A stretch of DNA of 64,000 nt from JBDTSW01 sp963807385 (GTDB taxonomy: Bacteria; Actinomycetota; Thermoleophilia; Solirubrobacterales; 70-9): NCBI GenBank assembly GCA_963807385.1, contig CAWEBQ010000002.1, positions 248,001 through 312,000 of the forward strand. Reading direction: 5' to 3'. Each line of letters starts with the position of its first letter. Position 1 is the first letter of the stretch. Position numbers and translations under genes: made by a program. Shown piece after piece: positions 43,007 through 51,523 of this stretch. Under the pieces are notes generated by a model that was not told the DNA's origin, searched no databases, and was given only the letters and a program-made list of their open reading frames with translations.

Positions 43007-44316
43007 GCGGGGCGGCCGACATGGGAGGCCGAGCCCTCCACTTCATCGCGATCGGCGGGGCCGGGATGAGCGGCCTCGCGCTCGTATGCCACGCCCGCGG
43101 CGCCAGCGTGACCGGCAGCGACCGCGCTGCCAGCAGCTACTTCGACCGCGTGGCGAGCGCGGGGATCGAGGCCCGAATAGGGCACGACGGAACGCGGGTC
43201 CCGGCCGGGGCGGACGTCGTGGTCTCGACGGCGATCCCCGCCGACAACCCGGAGCTGCGGCTCGCCCGCGAGCGGGGCCAGCGCGTGTTGCATCGCGGCG
43301 AGCTGCTCGCGGAGCTGTGCGAGGGCAGCCGCCTGATCGCGGTGGCCGGGGCTCACGGCAAGACCACCACGGCGGGGATGCTCGCCTGGGCCGCGCGGGG
43401 GCGCGCGTCCTTCTTTCTCGGCGGCGAGCTGCCCGGGGCCGGGCCGGAAGGGGAGGCCACGAACGCCGGGTGGGTTGCGGGGAGCGAGTGGGTCATCGCC
43501 GAGGCCGATGAGTCCGACGCCAGCTTCCTCGAGCTGCGGCCCGAGATCGCCGTGGTCACCAACATCGAGCTGGACCATCACTCGCGCTGGTCGTCGCGGG
43601 GCGAGCTCTTCGCCGCCTTCCGGCGATTCGCGGAGCCCGCGTCCGGGCTCGTGCTTGGGCGCGCGGCGGACCTCGACGCAGTGGCGTCCGGCCAGGAGGT
43701 GGTGCGCTTCGACTCCGCCGGGCCGGGACCCGCCTTTCGGCTGGGCGTCCCCGGTGAGCACAACCTCACCAACGCGCGCGGCGCTTTCGCGGCGCTGGTG
43801 CTGGCCGGCCTGGGCGAGCCCGACGAGCTCGCCGCCTCCCTGGATGTGTTCCCGGGCATGCTGCGGCGCCTCGAGCGCAAGGGCACCAGCCGCGGGGCCG
43901 TTATCTACGACGACTACGCGCACCATCCGACGGAGGTCGCCGCCGCCCTGGCCGCCCTCCGGGGGCTCGAGCCGCGACGCCTCATCGCCGTCTTCCAACC
44001 GCATCTGTACTCGAGGACGAAGGCGCTGTCGGGCCGGTTCGGGGCGGCCCTGGCCGCGGCCGACGAGGTCGGCGTCCTGGACGTGTACGCGGCGCGCGAG
44101 GAGCCGGTGGGACCGCTCGCCGGGGTGAGCGGCCTGGACGTCGCCCGCGCGACTGCCGACCGCGCCGGTGGGCGCCCCGTGTGGTGGCTCCGCGACATCC
44201 CGGGTGCCAAGCGCGCGCTCGGCCCGCGGCTCGCGGGAGGCGACCTCCTGGTCACGCTGGGAGCCGGCGACGTCGTGAGACTGGCCGACGAGCTCGTGGT
44301 CGGAGGCGCCTCGTGA
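43003..44316 (+). CDS. murC: UDP-MurNAc-L-alanine ligase MurC
   Basis: A 437-residue Mur ligase, the first of the peptide-adding steps. LHFIAIGGAGMSGLALV, ATP loop VAGAHGKTTTAGML, EADESDASFLELRPEIAVVTNIELDHH, GVPGEHNLTNARGAF and YDDYAHHPTEV are all present. The start at 43003 gives an ATGA overlap with murG; an internal ATG at 43021 is also possible. The stop overlaps murB (GTGA). Confidence 0.96.
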   Translation: MSGAADMGGRALHFIAIGGAGMSGLALVCHARGASVTGSDRAASSYFDRVASAGIEARIGHDGTRVPAGADVVVSTAIPADNPELRLARERGQRVLHRGELLAELCEGSRLIAVAGAHGKTTTAGMLAWAARGRASFFLGGELPGAGPEGEATNAGWVAGSEWVIAEADESDASFLELRPEIAVVTNIELDHHSRWSSRGELFAAFRRFAEPASGLVLGRAADLDAVASGQEVVRFDSAGPGPAFRLGVPGEHNLTNARGAFAALVLAGLGEPDELAASLDVFPGMLRRLERKGTSRGAVIYDDYAHHPTEVAAALAALRGLEPRRLIAVFQPHLYSRTKALSGRFGAALAAADEVGVLDVYAAREEPVGPLAGVSGLDVARATADRAGGRPVWWLRDIPGAKRALGPRLAGGDLLVTLGAGDVVRLADELVVGGAS

Positions 44317-45230
44317 CCGCGACGCCGGACGGGATCGAGCGCGACTACCCCCTCGAGCGCCTGACGACGGTGCGTACGGGCGGCCCGGCCGATCTCTTCT
44401 CCCGGCCGGTGACGGAGGTCGGGCTCGTGGAGACGCTGGCCTGGGCGGCGTCCGAGGGGGTGGCGCTCGGCATCGTCGGCTCGGGCTCCAACCTGCTCAT
44501 CGCCGACGACGGCTTTCGGGGCCTCGTCCTCAAGCTCGACGGTGAGCTGGCGGCGGCGCAGCGGGATGGCTCGCACCTCGTGTGCGGCGGTGGGGCACGC
44601 CTGCCATCGGTCGCGGCGAAGACGGCGCAATGGGGGCTGACGGGCCTCGAGTTCGGGATCAGCATCCCGGGCACGGTGGGCGGTGCAGTGCGGATGAACG
44701 CGAATGCCTACGGTGGCCAGCTCGCCCGGGTGCTCGAGTGGGTGGAGGTCGCGACCGGCGACGGCGTCGTGAGGCGAGCGCCCGACGCTCTGGGCTTCGT
44801 CTACAGAAACTCGAACCTGACGGAGCGGGAGGTGGTCGTTCGGGCCTCCTTCGCATTGGAACCCGCGGACGCGGCGGAGGTCAAGGCGGCTCTGGCCGCG
44901 ATGCGGGGCAAGCGCAAGGAGGCACAGCCCTCCGGGATCAAGACGTTCGGCTCGACGTTCAAGAACCCCGACGATCCACGGGCCGGGGGGCGCAGCGCCG
45001 GCCAGCTGCTCGACGCGGCGGACTGTCGTGGGCTCGCCGTCGGCGGGGCCCGGTTCGCCCCCAAGCACGCCAATTTCGTGGAGAACGCCGACCGCGCCAC
45101 GACCGCCGAGATCCTCGAGCTCATGGCCCGGGGACGCCAACGGGTCCACGAGCGGTTCGGCGTCACGCTCGAGCCCGAGGTGCAGATCCTGGGCGAGGTG
45201 GCCTGGCCGGAGGGCTGGGACCTCAGCTGA
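44313..45230 (+). CDS. murB: UDP-N-acetylenolpyruvoylglucosamine reductase MurB
   Basis: A 305-residue FAD/NADPH enzyme that reduces enolpyruvyl-UDP-GlcNAc. FAD motifs: TTVRTGGPADLF, LGIVGSGSNLLIADDGF, LEFGISIPGTVGGAVRMNANAYGG; catalytic region FGSTFKNPDDPRAG and KHANFVENADRATTAEI. The pattern fits the short type II MurB. GTG 44313 overlaps the murC stop. Position between murC and ftsQ is the usual actinobacterial order. Confidence 0.95.
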   Translation: MTATPDGIERDYPLERLTTVRTGGPADLFSRPVTEVGLVETLAWAASEGVALGIVGSGSNLLIADDGFRGLVLKLDGELAAAQRDGSHLVCGGGARLPSVAAKTAQWGLTGLEFGISIPGTVGGAVRMNANAYGGQLARVLEWVEVATGDGVVRRAPDALGFVYRNSNLTEREVVVRASFALEPADAAEVKAALAAMRGKRKEAQPSGIKTFGSTFKNPDDPRAGGRSAGQLLDAADCRGLAVGGARFAPKHANFVENADRATTAEILELMARGRQRVHERFGVTLEPEVQILGEVAWPEGWDLS

Positions 45231-45279
45231 GCGGCGACCGGAGGCAGGAGGCGGGGGGCCGGGCGGCGAATCTAGGGGC

Positions 45280-46317
45280 GTGGCCACCAGCCGTTCCTCG
45301 ACCCCTGCCGCCAAGCGCCGATCGGCGACCCGCAAGGCATCGCGGGGTACCTCTCGTCGGGGCCACTCCTCCTCCGGCCAGCGGCCGAAGGCCGCGCCCA
45401 AGCGAGCCGCCGCCAAGCGGACCCCTGCCAGGCGGGCGCCCGCGCGAACGGCGTCTGCCAAACGGGCCCGCAGCAGGCCGGCCGCGACAGGCATCCGCAT
45501 CCCCTCGCTGCGCACGGCGCTGCTCCTGGCGTGCATCGTCGCGGTCGCGCTCATCGGCGGCTACTTCGCCTGGTTGCGCAACTCCTCGCTCGTCGCGGTC
45601 ACCGAGGTCGAGGTCGGCGGGCTGAGCTCTCCCGACGCCCCGCGGATCGAGCAGGCGCTGACCGAGGCCGCCACCGAGATGACGACCCTGAACGTGGACG
45701 AGGCTCGCCTCGACAGGGCCGTCGCGGGTTTCCCGACCGTGGTCTCGGTGAGCGCCGATCCGGACCTGCTGCACGGCCTGGCGATCAGCGTGAACGAGCG
45801 GCCGCCCGCGCTGATCGCGAAGGCCAAGAAGGACGAGGTGCCAGTGAGCGCCGACGGCACCCTCCTCCTCGGCCTCGAGCTTGGCGATCAGGCCGACCAG
45901 CTTCCCGTGCTCGCGGTGGACGCCCTGCCCACCGCCGGAAGGCTTGAGGGTGAGGCGCTCCAGCAGGCGATCGTCCTCGGTGGCGCCCCGGCCCCCCTCC
46001 GGCCCCTGATCGAGGGCGTCGCGATCGTGCGGGGGAGTGGGGTAGAGGTGACCATGCGAGGGGACATTCCGATCCGCTTCGGCGGCAGCGAGGACGCGGG
46101 CGCAAAATGGGCGGCCGCGGCGGCGGTCCTGGCCGATCCGAAGCTGAAGGCCCTCACCTACGTGGACGTTCGGGTGCCCGATCGGCCGGCCGTGGGCGGG
46201 GCTGCCACCCAACCGATCGCCGATCCGGCCGCCGATCCGGCGCTGTCCGCGCCCGTCGAGCCCGCGGTAGCGGAGGAGCCCGTCGCGACCCCGGCGCCCG
46301 TGGAACCGGCACTCTGA
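45280..46317 (+). CDS. ftsQ: FtsQ/DivIB division protein with basic N-terminal tail
   Basis: A 345-residue bitopic protein. Residues 1-~72 are a cytoplasmic tail of Lys/Arg/Ala/Pro/Ser (KRAAAKRTPARRAPARTASAK). Membrane helix ~78-98 (LRTALLLACIVAVALIGGYFAWL); POTRA domain from VAVTEVEVGGL to SVSADPDLLHGLAISVNERPPALI; then the FtsQ beta domain. It ends in a Pro/Ala/Glu tail (~310-345). GTG 45280 is the only start that keeps the tail and gives a normal helix position. It is the usual scaffold between FtsL and the septal enzymes. Confidence 0.9.
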   Translation: MATSRSSTPAAKRRSATRKASRGTSRRGHSSSGQRPKAAPKRAAAKRTPARRAPARTASAKRARSRPAATGIRIPSLRTALLLACIVAVALIGGYFAWLRNSSLVAVTEVEVGGLSSPDAPRIEQALTEAATEMTTLNVDEARLDRAVAGFPTVVSVSADPDLLHGLAISVNERPPALIAKAKKDEVPVSADGTLLLGLELGDQADQLPVLAVDALPTAGRLEGEALQQAIVLGGAPAPLRPLIEGVAIVRGSGVEVTMRGDIPIRFGGSEDAGAKWAAAAAVLADPKLKALTYVDVRVPDRPAVGGAATQPIADPAADPALSAPVEPAVAEEPVATPAPVEPAL

Positions 46318-46412
46318 ACCCTGGCCTGAGACTCGCGGCCGGCAGCCAACCCTCGAGCACTAGTCGAGAGATCGGGTGATTGCACGATCCCGTGCCGGGT
46401 ATTGATCGGAGA

Positions 46413-46441
46413 TTGACACGTGCGACTGGATGGCGTACGGT
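46413..46441 (+). promoter_or_regulatory. ftsZ promoter
   Basis: Consensus -35 TTGACA (46413-46418), 17-bp spacer, -10 TACGGT (46436-46441). It lies in the 219-bp gap between ftsQ and ftsZ, so ftsZ has a strong promoter of its own beside read-through from the cluster. The leader is about 90 nt. Confidence 0.75.
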
Positions 46442-46536
46442 CATTCAGACGTCGAGGGAGTGAGACGAGAAAACCCTGAAGTCTGACTTTACCCTCGGAC
46501 GTGTTGGAAAGGGTCAACAACTTTCACCCGGGAGCC

Positions 46537-47622
46537 ATGGTCGAGTCCTCGTATCTCGCCGTAATCAAGGTCGTCGGAGCCGGAGGCGGCGGTACCAATG
46601 CCGTTTCGCGGATGGTCGACGCAGGCCTCAAGGGCGTCGAATTCATCGCCGTCAACACCGACGTGCAGGCGCTTCAGGCGTGCGAGGCCGACATCAAGCT
46701 TTCAATCGGCCATCAGCTCACTCACGGGCTGGGGGCCGGCGCGGATCCCGAGATCGGGGCCGGGGCGGCCGCGGAGTCGCGGGACGACATCAAGGAGGCG
46801 CTGAAGGGCGCCGACATGGTCTTCGTCACGGCCGGCGAGGGCGGCGGTACGGGCACGGGGTCGGCTCCGGTGATCGCCGAGATCGCGAAGGACGAGATCG
46901 GGGCACTCACGGTGGGCGTCGTCACCAAGCCGTTCGAGTTCGAGGGCTCCAGGCGCATGCAGCAGGCGCTCGAGGGCATCGACAAGCTTCGGGCCAAGGT
47001 GGACACCCTGATCATCGTCCCCAACCAGAAGCTGCTCCAGGTCGTCGAGCGCCAGACCTCCGTGCAGGAGGCCTTCCGGATCGCAGACGACATCCTGCGC
47101 CAGGGCGTCCAGGGCATCACCGACCTCATCACCACTCCGGGCCAGATCAACCTCGACTTCGCCGACGTGCGAACCGTGATGTCCAACGCCGGGTCGGCGA
47201 TGATGGGAATCGGGTCGGCGTCGGGTGAGAGCCGCGCGGTCGAGGCGGCGAAGATGGCCGTCTCCTCGCCGCTCATGGAGGAGTCCATCGACGGCGCCAC
47301 CGGGATGCTGCTGAACGTGACCGGATCCGAGGACCTGAACCTGTTCGAGGTCGATGAGGCCGCGGAGCTCGTGGTCACCTCGGCCGACAAGAACGCGAAC
47401 ATCATCTTCGGCACCGTGATCGACCCAACCTTGGGCGACGAGGTCCGGGTGACGGTGATCGCAACCGGATTCGAGGGCTTTGAGACTCTCGCGCGGACGC
47501 CAATCCGCACGCGCGAGCGGTCCCGCAAGCGCAGCGTGAGCGCGCTGGGCGATACCGAGGCGCGCGATCTGCGCGTCTCCGACGACGACATCGACGTGCC
47601 GTCGTTCCTTCGGGATACCTAG
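46537..47622 (+). CDS. ftsZ: Cell division GTPase FtsZ
   Basis: A 361-residue tubulin homolog that builds the Z-ring. IKVVGAGGGGTNAVSRMV, the GTP signature GGGTGTGS (102-109), the T7 catalytic loop region INLDFADVRTVM, and the C-terminal partner-binding peptide DDDIDVPSFLRDT. I chose ATG 46537 because it matches the family N-terminus; GTG 46501 is in frame and would add 12 residues. Neither has a good ribosome site. The C-terminal linker is short, about 30 residues, and basic (RTRERSRKRS). No ftsA, sepF or zapA is adjacent in the window. Confidence 0.96.
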   Translation: MVESSYLAVIKVVGAGGGGTNAVSRMVDAGLKGVEFIAVNTDVQALQACEADIKLSIGHQLTHGLGAGADPEIGAGAAAESRDDIKEALKGADMVFVTAGEGGGTGTGSAPVIAEIAKDEIGALTVGVVTKPFEFEGSRRMQQALEGIDKLRAKVDTLIIVPNQKLLQVVERQTSVQEAFRIADDILRQGVQGITDLITTPGQINLDFADVRTVMSNAGSAMMGIGSASGESRAVEAAKMAVSSPLMEESIDGATGMLLNVTGSEDLNLFEVDEAAELVVTSADKNANIIFGTVIDPTLGDEVRVTVIATGFEGFETLARTPIRTRERSRKRSVSALGDTEARDLRVSDDDIDVPSFLRDT

Positions 47623-47684
47623 AGACGAAGGCCGCGACCGAGCGCGACACCGCTCGTCACGTCCGCGTCACTAGCCTCCCAGGC

Positions 47685-48767
47685 GTGACTGGCGCGCTGA
47701 GGCGGACTCCCCTGCATGAGCAGCACGTCGCCGCCGGGGCGAAGCTCGTCGACTTCGCCGGCTGGGAGATGCCCGTGCAGTACGAGGGGGTCCGGCAGGA
47801 GCACGTAGCGATCAGGACCGCGTGTGGCGTCTTCGACGTCTCCCATATGGGCGAGATCCAGACGGAGGGCCCCGACGCGCTCGACCTGCTTCAGGAACTG
47901 CTCTCGAACGACGTGTCCAGGCTGGAGGTGGGTGGCGCCCAGTACTCGGTGCTCTGCCGCCAGGACGGAGGTGTACTCGACGACCTCTTCACCTACAGGC
48001 TCGGCGAGGAGAGATTTCTCACCGTCACCAACGCCTCCAACCACCTGCGGGACTTCGCCTGGTTCGTCGAGCACGCGGACGGTTACGACGTCGAGGTGAC
48101 CGACTCGATCGGCGATTGGGCGATGCTCGCGGTGCAGGGCCCGGCCGCCCGTGGGATCGCCGCCGGGGTGCTGGGCGCCGAGCTCCCGCCGCGGATGCGC
48201 ACGGCTCCGATCCCGTTCGAGGGCGAGACGCTTCTGGCCTGCGGCACCGGCTACACCGGGGAGAACGGTGTCGAGCTGATGATCCCGCCGCGTGTGGCCG
48301 AGCCGCTTTGGGGGGCGCTGCTCGACGCGGGCGCCACCCCCGCCGGCCTCGGCGCACGCGACACCCTCCGCCTCGAGGTCTGCTTCCACCTCTATGGCAA
48401 CGACCTCTCGGTCGACCGCGGCCCGATCGCCGGCGGCCTGGGCTGGTGCTGCAGGGAGGACACGGGATTCATCGGCTCAAAGGCAGTCGCCACGGCTCGT
48501 GCCGAGGGGCCCGCGGAGCGGCTCGCCCCGTTCGCGCTCACCGGGCCTGGCATCCCGCGACAGGGCAACGCCGTTGTGAGCGGCGGCGAGGAGGTCGGCG
48601 TCGTCACCAGCGGCAGCCTCTCGCCCTGCCTCGAGCAGGGGATCGGGATGGCGTACGTTCGAGCCGACCTCGCGGAGCTCGGGACCGAGGTCGAGATCGA
48701 CGTGCGCGGCCGGCGCCGAGCGGCACGCATAGAGTCCAAGCCCCTCTACGACCCCCAAAACGACTAA
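47685..48767 (+). CDS. gcvT: Aminomethyltransferase (glycine cleavage T protein)
   Basis: A 360-residue tetrahydrofolate-dependent enzyme that releases ammonia and passes the methylene group to folate. TPLHEQHVAAGAKLVDFAGWEMPVQY, the FDVSHMGEI motif, LTVTNASNHLRDFAW and GLGARDTLRLEVCFHLYGND are family motifs. First gene of the gcv run. GTG 47685. I see no glycine riboswitch in the 62 bp after ftsZ. Confidence 0.95.
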   Translation: MTGALRRTPLHEQHVAAGAKLVDFAGWEMPVQYEGVRQEHVAIRTACGVFDVSHMGEIQTEGPDALDLLQELLSNDVSRLEVGGAQYSVLCRQDGGVLDDLFTYRLGEERFLTVTNASNHLRDFAWFVEHADGYDVEVTDSIGDWAMLAVQGPAARGIAAGVLGAELPPRMRTAPIPFEGETLLACGTGYTGENGVELMIPPRVAEPLWGALLDAGATPAGLGARDTLRLEVCFHLYGNDLSVDRGPIAGGLGWCCREDTGFIGSKAVATARAEGPAERLAPFALTGPGIPRQGNAVVSGGEEVGVVTSGSLSPCLEQGIGMAYVRADLAELGTEVEIDVRGRRRAARIESKPLYDPQND

Positions 48768-48778
48768 GGAGAGCTGAG

Positions 48779-49171
48779 TTGGCAGCCGAGGAGAGCTACC
48801 CCGAGGAGCTCAAGTACCACCGGGAGCATGATTGGGCACGGATCGACGGCGACGTCGCGACCTTCGGCATCACCTGGTACGCCCAGGACTCCCTCGGCGA
48901 GGTCGTCTTCTACGAGCCGCCCGAGGTCGGTTCGACGGTCGCCAAGGACCGGGCCTACACGGAGGTCGAGTCGGTGAAGGCGGTGTCCGACGTATACGCG
49001 CCGCTCTCGGGCGAGGTGACCGAGATCAACGAGACCCTCTCCGACAGCCCCGAGGTCATCAACGAGGACCCCTACGGCGAGGGTTGGCTGGCGAAGGTAA
49101 GGCTGTCCGATCCGGGCGAGGTCGACGACCTGCTCGACGCGGCCGCCTACAGGAAACTGCTCTCCGACTGA
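48779..49171 (+). CDS. gcvH: Glycine cleavage system H protein
   Basis: A 130-residue lipoyl carrier that shuttles the aminomethyl group between P, T and L proteins. The lipoylation site is Lys67 in YTEVESVKAVSDVYAP; ELKYHREHDWARIDGDVATFGIT is the usual start. It begins with TTG 48779 behind a good AAGGAG site, with no better codon near. Full length. Confidence 0.95.
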   Translation: MAAEESYPEELKYHREHDWARIDGDVATFGITWYAQDSLGEVVFYEPPEVGSTVAKDRAYTEVESVKAVSDVYAPLSGEVTEINETLSDSPEVINEDPYGEGWLAKVRLSDPGEVDDLLDAAAYRKLLSD

Positions 49172-49211
49172 CCGGCGCAGAACTGGCAGGCCCCAGGCAG
49201 ACTGAGGCCCC

Positions 49212-50120
49212 GTGACCGACCTCATCATCTACGCGATCCCGGCCTTCGTGCTGCTCTTGGTGGTCGAGATCCTCTCCTTCAAGGTCGCGGAGGAGGAGGA
49301 CGACGAGCTGGTCGGCTACGAGGCGCGGGACACCCGAACAAGCCTTTCCATGGGCGGCGGCAACGTTCTCATCCACTTCGGATACGCCGCCCTCGCCGCC
49401 CTCGGGTACACGGCTATCCATGAGCTCTCGCCGTGGCGGATCGAGCCGAGCGTGCTCGCCTGGGTCGCCCTGTTCTTCTGCGACGACCTCGCCTACTACT
49501 GGTTCCATCGCATCAGCCACGAGGTGAGGGTCTTCTGGGGAAGCCACGTCGTGCACCACTCCTCGCAGCACTACAACCTCTCGACGGCGCTGCGCCAGAC
49601 GTGGGTGCCGTTCACCTACTTTCCGTTCTGGGCGCCGCTTGCGCTGATCGGCTTTCCGCCCTGGATGATCGTCACCCAGCAGGCGATCAGCCTGATCTAC
49701 CAGTACTGGATCCACACGGAGAGGATCCGGACGCTGCCGCGGCCGGTCGAGTACGTCTTCAACACCCCATCCCACCACCGCGTCCACCACGGTGCGAACG
49801 CGCAGTACCTGGACCGCAACTACGGGGGGATCCTGATCATCTGGGACCGGATGTTCGGGACGTTTGAGCCCGAGGGCGAGCGGGTGCGGTACGGCCTGAC
49901 CAGGAACATCCGGACGTTCAACCCGGTGAAGGTGGCCTTCCACGAGTATCGGGCGATCGGCCGGGACGTGGCCCGCGCACGGAGCTGGCGCGAGCGGCTT
50001 GGCTACCTTTTCAGGGGACCCGGATGGGCGCCCGATGGGCTCGACCATCGGCTCGAGGAGGCGGAGGTGCCCGAGGCCGTCGAGGGCGCGCCGTCGCCCT
50101 CACTACGATCCGCGGGGTGA
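49212..50120 (+). CDS. Sterol desaturase / fatty acid hydroxylase superfamily protein
   Basis: A 302-residue membrane di-iron enzyme with about four helices. The eight-histidine pattern is complete: WFHRISH (HxxxH), SHVVHHSSQH (HxxHH) and later HTERI plus HHRVHHGAN (HxxHH). It probably hydroxylates or desaturates a lipid chain. It sits between gcvH and gcvPA, and its stop overlaps the gcvPA start (GTGA), so it is co-translated with the glycine cleavage genes despite having no known role there. Confidence 0.88.
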   Translation: MTDLIIYAIPAFVLLLVVEILSFKVAEEEDDELVGYEARDTRTSLSMGGGNVLIHFGYAALAALGYTAIHELSPWRIEPSVLAWVALFFCDDLAYYWFHRISHEVRVFWGSHVVHHSSQHYNLSTALRQTWVPFTYFPFWAPLALIGFPPWMIVTQQAISLIYQYWIHTERIRTLPRPVEYVFNTPSHHRVHHGANAQYLDRNYGGILIIWDRMFGTFEPEGERVRYGLTRNIRTFNPVKVAFHEYRAIGRDVARARSWRERLGYLFRGPGWAPDGLDHRLEEAEVPEAVEGAPSPSLRSAG

Positions 50121-51523
50121 CCCGCTACACGTCAGCAACGGACGCCGACCGGGCCACGATGCTCGACGCGATCGGGGTCACCTCGGTGGACGACCTGTTC
50201 GCGGCGATCCCGGACGGGCTCCGGCTCACGGGGCCGCTGGAGCTCGAGGACGGCCTCTCCGAATCCGAGTGCTTCGATGAGCTCGCCGGACTGGCCCGGC
50301 GCAACGCCGACGCGGACTCCGAGGTGTGCTTCCTCGGCGCGGGGATGTACGACCACTACGTGCCCGCGCTCGTGGACGCGATCACGCAGCGTTCTGAGTT
50401 CCTCACCCCGTACACGCCCTACCAGCCGGAGGTCTCCCAGGGCGGCCTGCAGTCGATGTTCGAGTTCCAGACCGCGATCTCCGAGCTGACCGGGCTTCCC
50501 GTCGCCAACGCCTCGCTGTACGAGGGTCCGTCCTCGGCGGCGTCGGCCGCGTACCTGGCGATCGGGTTCACCAAGCGCAGCAAGCTCGTTGCCTCCCGGG
50601 GCCTTCACCCGCACAGTCGCGAAGCGCTGCGTACGTACGCGAGGGGGTTCGGGGCCGAGGTCGTCGAGATCGGGATGCGTGACGGTGTGACCGACGCCGC
50701 GGAGCTGGCCGCCGCGGTCGGCGAGGACACCGCGGCCGTCTTTGTTCAGAGCCCGAACTTCCTCGGCGCGATCGAGGATGTGGAGGCGCTTGCCGCAACC
50801 GCGAAGGCTGCCGGAGCGCTCGCCGTCGCGTCGGTCGATCCGATCTCCCTGAGCGTGCTGCGTCCGCCGGGCGAGTGCGGGGTGGATGTTGCGCTGGGCG
50901 AGGGCCAGCCGCTGGGCAACCGCCTCGACTTCGGCGGCCCCTCGTTTGGGTTCTTCGCGTCCACGGAGGAGCATCTGCGGCGGATGCCCGGCCGGATCGC
51001 AGGCGAGACCACCGATGCCGACGGCCGGCGGGGCTTCGTCCTGGCGCTCCAGACGCGCGAGCAGCACATCCGCCGCGAGAAGGCCACCCACAACATCTGC
51101 ACCTCGCAGGCGCTGAACGCGCTCGCGGGGGTGATCTACCTCGCCTGGCTGGGCAAGCAGGGCTTCGTCGAGCTGGGCGAGCTGGTGGCGCAGCGGACGG
51201 CCTACGCCCGGGAGAGGCTGGCCGCGGTCGAGGGCGTCGAGCTGCTTCATGAGGCGCCGGTCTTCCGCGAGTTCGCGGTCAGGATCGACGCCCCCGCCGA
51301 GGACGTGCTGGATCGCTGCTCCGAGGATGGCCTTGCTGCCGGGTATTGGCTGGGTAGGGAGTACGAGGAGTACCAGGACGGGCTGTTGGTGGCGATCACC
51401 GAGCGGCGAAGCCGCGAGGACATCGACCGCCTCGCCGACTCGCTCGGAAGCGCCATCCAGGCCGCGAATGGCGAGTTTCGGGGGACAGGTCCCCGAAACT
51501 CGCCAACGGAGGTCGCGACGTGA
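50117..51523 (+). CDS. gcvPA: Glycine dehydrogenase (decarboxylating) subunit 1
   Basis: A 468-residue alpha subunit of the split P protein. CFLGAGMYDHYVPALVDAI, TPYTPYQPEVSQGGLQSMFEFQTAISELTGL, NASLYEGPSSAASAAYLAI and LGNRLDFGGPSFGFFA are typical; the PLP lysine is in the other subunit. GTG 50117 overlaps the preceding stop. The last ~18 residues (GEFRGTGPRNSPTEVAT) are encoded by a 35-bp palindrome that looks inserted and are absent from the usual family end. Confidence 0.95.
   Translation: MTRYTSATDADRATMLDAIGVTSVDDLFAAIPDGLRLTGPLELEDGLSESECFDELAGLARRNADADSEVCFLGAGMYDHYVPALVDAITQRSEFLTPYTPYQPEVSQGGLQSMFEFQTAISELTGLPVANASLYEGPSSAASAAYLAIGFTKRSKLVASRGLHPHSREALRTYARGFGAEVVEIGMRDGVTDAAELAAAVGEDTAAVFVQSPNFLGAIEDVEALAATAKAAGALAVASVDPISLSVLRPPGECGVDVALGEGQPLGNRLDFGGPSFGFFASTEEHLRRMPGRIAGETTDADGRRGFVLALQTREQHIRREKATHNICTSQALNALAGVIYLAWLGKQGFVELGELVAQRTAYARERLAAVEGVELLHEAPVFREFAVRIDAPAEDVLDRCSEDGLAAGYWLGREYEEYQDGLLVAITERRSREDIDRLADSLGSAIQAANGEFRGTGPRNSPTEVAT
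51470..51504. repeat. REP-like palindrome inside the 3-prime end of gcvPA
   Basis: Perfect 14-bp arms GGCGAGTTTCGGGG (51470-51483) and CCCCGAAACTCGCC (51491-51504) around GACAGGT. The GGGGACAGGTCCCC core is of the type found in dispersed palindromic repeats of many bacteria. It lies in the coding sequence, in frame, 16 bp before gcvPB. Confidence 0.65.

Noticed and set aside
46501..46536. GTG 46501 as the ftsZ start
   Set aside because: In frame, but the extra 12 residues are not like FtsZ N-termini; kept only as an alternative.
47623..47684. Glycine riboswitch ahead of gcvT
   Set aside because: The 62-bp gap is too short and lacks the aptamer core.
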